From NCBI GenBank assembly GCA_030068075.1, contig CM057826.1, positions 97,453,804 to 97,517,803 on the forward strand: a DNA stretch of 64,000 nt, given 5' to 3'. A program made the position numbers and the translations under genes. Position 1 is the stretch's first letter; the number at the start of each line of letters is the position of its first letter. Of the stretch, positions 57,081-64,000 are shown one piece after another. Below the pieces are notes generated by a model, which saw only the letters and a program-made list of their open reading frames with translations, had not been told where the DNA came from and did no database searches. This DNA is from Paguma larvata (Eukaryota; Chordata; Mammalia; Carnivora; Viverridae).

Positions 57081-60029
57081 AACATCACATTTAGAATTAA
57101 ACTGCTAAATAGTTTTAGTTCATGCATTAATAGTGAAGCACATGTTCCTACATCTTAAGGATTTTAAAAAATATTTTGGTAATTGTATTTCACTGTAACT
57201 GGTTTCCTTTGTGATTCTGTGTGCTTTTATTTTATGCATTTAAAACATCATTCTGAGAATGGGTTTGTGAGTTTCATCAGACTGCCAGCGAGTTCATGCC
57301 ACAAAGAAAGGTCAAGAACCCCGCCATGAGATTGTGTTCGAAAAAAGGTCCTTTGCTTAGGCTTATTCCTGCTGCTTCCTCCAGGCCTTTTGAAATTTTC
57401 TAGGTCTTTGTTTTTTTTCTTCTTACAAAAAAGACTTTCTTTTCTTATTTTAGACAAACATACGGTTTATAGTTGTGCTGTTTTCCAAATGAAAGCTTAA
57501 ATACAGCCAGTCTCTTACAGCTTCCCCACAGAGCAGGAAGAAAGTGTGGGGGAAGTGAAGAGATGCCAAAGACTGGCCAGAGATACTGTAGGCAGGAGAT
57601 CAATGCAGGGGCGGGGCTGAACAGGAACACTTCTGTTGGGTTTTGGTATCACCACCGATCCATCTTCTGGGCTTGGTCACAAGGAAGCCATGATACTGCT
57701 CAGCAGTGTGCAGAGGTTTCAAGGCACTGAGGAGAAAAGTAACTGTGCAACTGATGGCTGCTAAGAGGAAAGGGCCATTCAGAGGGCGTCTGACTGCTGG
57801 GCATAAGAAGCTGACTGCTGAGTTATGCTCTGTATTTGTCAAGAAGAATTTTATATGTCTTATGTTAGTGTTAAAAAGAGTTGAACAAAATATTTTTTCC
57901 CTTGGGCATAGAATTAATTTCTGCTTCCTACTCATATACCGTCTCTTTGGCTTTTGAAGAAAAATGTCTTTCTATCTTTACTTTACTATAAACTTATAGC
58001 ATTCCTAAGAATTAGATTTATATCTTTACTTTACTGATGCCGAGACTAAGGCATAGAGATTCACTGAGAACAGCCAACATAGATAGTGTGCATATAAGCC
58101 GCTGCCTATCCCAGGTAGAAAAGGGAAGCCAAAAGGACGGAATGTGAACAGAGGGACAGTACTATGAAAACAGTAGTGTTTGCCCAGTGCAAGGTAGTAT
58201 AAGTAAGGATCCCAGTATACTTTTTTTTTTTTCCACGAAAACTGAGACAAAAGGGATTCCATAGAGACCAGAGTATAGAGCATGGTAAAGCAGGAGAAAA
58301 TTAAAATTATGGGATAGGAGGAAATGCGTTATATTTCTTGTATTCTGTGGTTTGTTGGTGGTGCTTGGTTTCTAAAAGCTGTGGTCTTAGCTTTTTCTCC
58401 ATAAGAGATCCCCTTTTAGGATCTATCAACTTGAAGTCTATGTTATAGTGAGCTTGTCTAAAGTTTGTTTTCCTTTATCATTTGGTGGACAGCGTCTCTT
58501 TCTCAGGCCACCTAGTCACTGGTTCTGAGCTCAGGACTCCCCAAGTCTATGTGTTCTACCCACATGTATATGTGTGGTCCCTAAGGCAGGCTCTCATCTC
58601 CGTTTTCAGGAGATAAAACTGTAGGTCATGAATTGTGGCATCAGTAAAAGTCGTTGATTTCTTGGTTCTAACAAGCTTTAACAATTCCTCTGTTGGTATT
58701 TGATTACTGACTTAATTGAATGCAAACTCAGGCCATAAAAATTCCTTCTTTCCTTGTGGTATCTTCCTCTTCACCAAGAATGTTGGCAAATTACATCTTT
58801 AAAGTCTTATTTAGACTTTCAAATACTTTTGGGACCATGGCAGTTTAGGATGCATAAAATTAAACTTGTTCCTTTTACTGTCAGAGTGTCAGTAATCAGA
58901 ACTGATAATTTAATCTGCAACAGAATTATTCTTAAAGGCTAAGTGATAGAAATTTCTGATGTATATAACATATTCGCTCTATTTTAAGAATATAACATTT
59001 TTTAAAATAGACTTGGTTTTTAGCAGAAATGGGAAGAATGCTGTATTAGTTGCCTTTTAAGAAGAGATTGTCACAGAGCTCCATGAGAAGGTTTCTTTTT
59101 CTCAGAAGACAGCTCTGTGTTGTCATGGGTAGTGACCTGCCACCCATTAATGAGCAGAAGTCAAGGTAGTGTGGCAGGCTGTGTGCGACCAACACATTCA
59201 TCCACACCGTACCTTAGACTCAAGCATCTCTCGTGAGTTGCTTAACTGACCTGGCAGATTGCAGGCGTCCCTGGTGAGGGACGGATGGCGGGTCAGGAAC
59301 AGCTGGGGTGAGGCAGATGGCAGCCTGCATGTCTCCAGGTCCCAGGTTGGCAGCCAGTCCAAAAAAGGATGGACCAAAATAGCTCCATTCTTTCAATAAA
59401 CAAAAATATCCCTGTGGCTCCTTGAAGGTGAGCGCACTACCCTAGGCCCATCTTGAGAATTTGTGTATGCCTGTCGAAAGAAGAGAAGGTGGGAGCTGAT
59501 TAGGAGTTTAAGCAGTAGTGATTTTCCTTCGCGGGCATGGAGATCATGTATTACAGCAATAAAAGGAAATTAGAGATTTTTCTGTTAGCCTTTTGCCAGG
59601 TGTCATTATGTTTGAATGTTACTAAGAAAAGAGTAAGAGCCCAAGGGGAGGGAAATAACTCGTAACAGCATTTTAAAAAGACACTTCCATTCTTTAATAT
59701 TGTCAAGTGCTTTATTTACTTCTTATTTGCTAATCCTTGCCATAGGCCTAGGAGACAGTTTCTTACTGTTAATGGCTCTGCAATAGAGAATAGTCCATTG
59801 TCAGGAGCACTGTCTGCACCTTGCCAAAGACCCACTGGAGCTGTGTGCTGGGAGATAGGGTGAGAACTGTCCCCCGGCCTCCCCGCCCATGCCCCACTCC
59901 TTCAGACTGTGCACTTGTCTCCCGACCAGTCTCATTGCAGCCTGGGCCTTCATCATACCAGAGGGGTGACCTTCAAGGGTATTTTCCTGGCTTTTGTCCA
60001 CTCATGCTACGTAGCTTTCCCAGTGAGTT

Positions 60030-61080
60030 CTGACACGTTATATAGGTACTTTATTTTGTTCTTACGGAGTGTTGAGTCCCCTGGAGGCCGTCCTCCTAGG
60101 AGTCCATAGCAGTCCATTTGGCTGCAAACATCTGTGTACAAGACTTTGTAGGGACAGATGCTTTCATTTCTTTGGGGTTAATACCTGGGAGCGGAATGGG
60201 TGGAGCATATGGTAGGTAGACATTTTTCGAACTGTTTTTCAAAGTGGTTATACTGTTTTACCCTCCCAGCAGCAGTTCCAGATCCTCCACATGGTTGCCA
60301 GCACGTTTAGTCTTATTAATAGGCCTTAGTGGTATGTCATTGTGGTTTTAATGTATTTGCCTAGATGACTCACGGTGTGAAGCATCTTTTCATGTGCTTT
60401 TCTGCTGTCCCTGCATCTCCTTCGGTGAAGGGTCTGCTCAACTCTTTTTCCTATTTTTCTTTTTATTGGATTGCTTGTTTTTTTATTACTGGGTGTTGAG
60501 AATTCTTTTTCTCATAGTTGTGTCTTTTTGTTCACTTAACAGTGATTTTCAGAGGGAAGTTTTTATTTTTGATGGAAGTCCAGTTTGTCAGTTCTTCTCT
60601 TTTATGGATTGTGCTTTTGCCATCGGTGACAGTTTTTGCCAACACCACAAAGATTTTTCTCCTGCGTTTCCTCTAAGTTCCTAGCTTTAGGCCTCATAGT
60701 TAGGACTATGATCCATTCTGGGTTATGTGTTGTATATGGCGTGCAGTAAGAATGAAAGGTAATTTTTTGGCATAGGAATACCTAGTTGTATCAACACCAT
60801 TTGTTGAAAAGTCTATTCTTTCTGTACTGAATTACCTTTGAGTTTCTGTGGAAAATCAGTTGTTTGTATATGTGGGAGTCTATTTCAGTACTGTTTTGTT
60901 CCATTGACCTCCGTTCCATTGCTATCTCGATGCCAGTACCACACTGTCTTGATGCCTCTAATTTTATAGTAAGTCTTAAAATTAGCTATTCTAAGTCCTC
61001 CAACTCAGTTCTTTTTCACAATCACTTTGGTTGGTTCAGGTCTTTGGCATCCTGTATCAGTTTTAGTTTGTGTGCTCACA
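60030..61080 (-). mobile_element. Ancient L1 fragment, antisense
   Basis: Diverged reverse L1 ORF2/3' UTR sequence (for example GGTTAATACCTGGGAGCGGA, AAAGTGGTTATACTGTTTTA and ATTTTATAGTAAGTCTTAAA). Reading frames within it are degraded. Confidence 0.7.
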
Positions 61081-61088
61081 CCCACAGT

Positions 61089-61090
<2 letters not shown>

Positions 61091-61124
<34 letters not shown>
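61091..61124. repeat. (AC)17 microsatellite
   Basis: A pure 34-nt dinucleotide run, the longest in the window and likely polymorphic. Confidence 0.97.
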
Positions 61125-61126
<2 letters not shown>

Positions 61127-61889
61127 CTACATTTTCAGTGTACAGAAATTAGAACAAACTCAATTCAAGAAATTTGTACTGAATGCCTAGTATATATTTA
61201 GAAATAAAAATAAGAGAGGATTGTAAGGGGTCGAAAGGAAAATTGATTTTATGAAAGTCAGCAATCATTCTTTTTCCATCAAAGGCAAATTTAAACTGCC
61301 CTCACAGAGTTTGAGATGGAAATACATGAAGACAAATTTCAGTCTCTAAGAGAAGTGATTCCCAGTTCTGTTTATAAGGGAAGTTCTGAAACCAGTCGAA
61401 GATTTAAGAAAAGTATTTTTTAATTTGCCAGACCTGTGGTGTATTCAAAGGAAGAATATGATATAATTATTACAATCAGAAAGATTATAAATCGGTTGGA
61501 CATAACTAGATATGTGAAATAATTCAAAATAAACACAAGTCCAAGATATAATAAATGGGTAAATTGACTGTATTTATATATCAAGTTGTGTTTTTTGGAG
61601 AAAATATGCTTCGGGCGGACTGAAGAGTGATGTTATCAGAAAGCGTTCATAGAAGAGGTAGAACATGAGATAGTCTTGAAGACTGGATTAAGTAGAAGGA
61701 GCAGGAACAAATGTTCAAGATGGAACAAGCAGTAGAGGAGAGCGAGAGTTAAAAGGGTAGTGTGAAAACTGGCTTTATGGGGGACAAAGGACTTATTAGG
61801 GACCGGGGAACAGTGAGAAATAAGGTAGGAGAATACAGAGGGAACAGAATGCTGGCAGGGGAGAAAGGAAAGTTTAAAATCTGTCATTA

Positions 61890-62345
61890 TCATACATTGC
61901 TAGTAGATAGGTAAATTGGTACAACTTATATAGAGAACTTTGGCAACATATATCAAAGTTACAAATTTATGTGCCTTTTGACCCAGTAATTTCACCTCTA
62001 GGAATTTGGCATCACACAGCTATGAAATAATATCCATTACAAAAACTAAAAGATTATGTTGATCTACAGAGGCCTTATTAATTATTAACAGTACAATACA
62101 GGGCAATGAAAAGAATGAAAACTTTATTCATATCTGCTGGAACAAATTATAAAATGCATTCAGTGAAAAAAACAAAGTATAGAACTTTTTGTTACATTGT
62201 AGATTCTATGCATATGCAATATGCATATACATGCTTTGATACATATTTGTATAAATGCGTATATATGCATAGACTGTCTCTGGAATGGTATACATATACA
62301 CACAAAAAGCAGTAATACTTGTTTCTTTGAGGGAAGAGTCCTGGG
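61890..62345 (+). mobile_element. Ancient L1 fragment, sense
   Basis: Resembles the 3' end of an old L1 (GACCCAGTAATTTCACCTCT, then ACAGGGCAATGAAAAGAATG). Highly diverged; boundaries are approximate. Confidence 0.6.
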
Positions 62346-64000
62346 TGATTTTTTTTTTTTTTAAGAGACCTGGGTGCCTACTGACTGAGTTCTCTCTTGT
62401 ACCTTCTGAATTTTATATCATGGATATATATTACTTATTCAAAGAAAATATTTAAAAATATCCTCGATATAGTTATCAGTAGATTCTTGAGAAGTATATG
62501 TCATAATAAAAGTATTTCAGGAATATTAATAACAGTAAATTTTGGACTGAAAGGGATAAGTGTTGAAGGGAAATTAATTGTCTGCATAAGGTAATAAAAG
62601 GCTTGTTCTGTGGTAGTTGACAGTGGAAATGAAGAGAGAAACGTTTTGCACATAGGGGGAAAAATCAACAGGATTAATGACAGGTTGAATGTGACGATAC
62701 AAGATAAGGAGGATTAAAAACGAGGTGAAAATTGAACCTCAGTTAATGAGAAAATGGCTAGTCCATTGATGGAAGTATTGAACCGGAAGCAGATTTAGAA
62801 GACAGCAAGATGGTGGGTTTTTCTTTGGTCTTTTCACTATACATGTACAGATTTCTGAGTTTGCTGTATCACGTCTTCTATCTACTAGCCACATTTGAGC
62901 TGTTTCAGAGGAACTGGTTACAGACTTTTGGAGAAAGAACAGCTGCCAAAACATACCTACATTAGGGTCTTCCTGATGTCCTAGTGCCAGCTGGGAAATT
63001 TTAGAGTAGGCATTCTCTGAACTCTGAACTTTCAGAGTCTGTGAAATTGAGACTTGGGAAGGCTAAGCAATTTCCTGTGAGCCCCATGACAGAATCAATC
63101 ACTAGCTGCAGATGAAGGCCTCACTTCCAATTCAGAGGCTCATCATTTAGACCAGTGTATCTCATTGTGCCAGTTCTTTGTCCTAAGGCAGTCTAGGGAA
63201 TAAAGCAGAACATGAAGACTCAGTGAATAGTTACATACTTTATAACAGAGTAACATAAAACTAATTAAACTCAGAAAAACACTTAGCATATATATACAAC
63301 TGTAAAAAAAAAAAAAAACAAAGAACAAAAAAACAAAAAACCCCCACAGTCATGAAGAAAAAAAAAAAGATGCTATAAAGATCCTGAAGGAATCTGGATG
63401 GCAGGAAATAGGTGACATGGATGTCACCTGTAACTTGGAGCCAGTTAATGAACTCTCTGGACATTAGCTTTCCAAATGAGCAAATGATCTTGGATGCTTC
63501 CCAAGTCACCATACATATCTAAAATTCTGTGTTTCTTAATCCCATTGATCTAGAAGCTAGACCTTATCACCAGAAACCTCAGACTTTGAAAGCCTGAAAT
63601 TCTGGGTTTTTTTTAGTTTTGTACCCAGAACTTTATTTACTTAAACAGTGAAGTTGAACTTTCAGCCACATTAACTATGAATATCTACAAAAAAACTAGT
63701 GGATATAGATAAACAACAGAAAGTATAAGGGGATCTCTTAATCTTTTTTGGATTTGGGTGACAGACTTCGTTGGTCTTACTCGTAAATACTTTTAGTAAA
63801 TTTCTTGGTATAAGAAGCTGGGTATTCACTTATTTTCCAGGAAGCTAGTTTTTTGTTTTTTTAATGTATTTGATATTTTCCTTTTATCTTTCTCTGGAGA
63901 ACCCACAAAGTACATATTCTTGATCTCTTGCATATACATGGAATTTAAAAGGAGAGAGCTAAAATAGATCTATTCTGATAGCTGCTGAACCCTGTGTGGA

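Larger units (their letters stand above)
52391..64000. other. MRPS27 intron 4 (partial)
   Basis: SINEs up to 57,080, then none for the last 7 kb. L1 remnants lie at 52.4, 60.0 and 61.9 kb, and MIR-like pieces near 57,990, 59,700 and 62,985. A GC-richer block at 55,200-55,970 is unassigned. No further MRPS27 exon is visible. Confidence 0.7.

Noticed and set aside
62342..62400. Possible SINE fragment (poly-T then CCTGGGTGCCTACTGACTGAG)
   Set aside because: The GA-rich and B-box regions are absent and only a short resemblance remains, too little to call.

Overview
The window is mammalian nuclear DNA from a carnivore, most likely a cat (Felidae). About 30 copies of a tRNA-derived SINE are scattered through it on both strands. 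Their head (GGGGCGCCTGGGTGGCTCAG), A/B-box body (GGTTCGAGCCCC-like), CT-rich tract and AATAAA/A-rich tail match the feliform CAN-SINE (SINEC_Fc type), not the canid form. Carnivore-type L1 3' ends, older L1, L2, MIR and MER5 fragments and one solo ERV LTR fill most of the rest. There is no bacterial, phage, CRISPR or operon content.

Two protein-coding genes lie head to head around position 30,000. To the left, on the minus strand, is PTCD2 (pentatricopeptide repeat domain protein 2). Exons 1-9 are recognisable at 29974-29863, 28071-27979, 24428-24299, 20357-20240, 17322-17244, 16838-16747, 14896-14783, 9715-9641 and 999-886. They encode 309 codons in one continuous frame with canonical GT-AG junctions. 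The C-terminal exon is beyond the left edge. To the right, on the plus strand, is MRPS27 (mitochondrial small ribosomal subunit protein mS27). Exons 1-4 are at 30092-30164, 36668-36745, 49746-49816 and 52332-52390 and give the first 93 residues; the rest is beyond the right edge. The two start codons are only 117 bp apart, across a TATA-less, GC-rich bidirectional promoter. Both products are mitochondrial proteins of the PPR class: PTCD2 acts in mitochondrial mRNA maturation and mS27 in the mitoribosome. The shared promoter therefore plausibly co-expresses two parts of the mitochondrial gene-expression machinery.

Layout: 1-29,862 PTCD2 introns and exons, with SINEs, a solo class II-like LTR (3934-4518), nested SINE/L1 insertions (10.4-11.4 kb) and L2/MIR remnants; 29,863-30,164 the divergent promoter and both first exons; 30,165-64,000 MRPS27 introns and exons. 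The MRPS27 introns hold a full-length antisense cytochrome c retrocopy (36,869-38,144), a tailless U6 snRNA fragment with a perfect 21-bp target-site duplication (43,764-43,829), a SINE tail + SINE dimer (40,239-40,560) and a second, intronic promoter-like GC-rich island at about 42.19-42.70 kb. That island has a perfect NRF-1 site, three inverted CCAAT boxes and a consensus splice donor.

I saw no new multi-gene system. The points most worth following up are the intronic NRF-1/NF-Y island, the recursive-splice-like start of the in-frame MRPS27 exon 2, the U6 stub, and the start-codon-overlapping YY1-like motif in the shared promoter.
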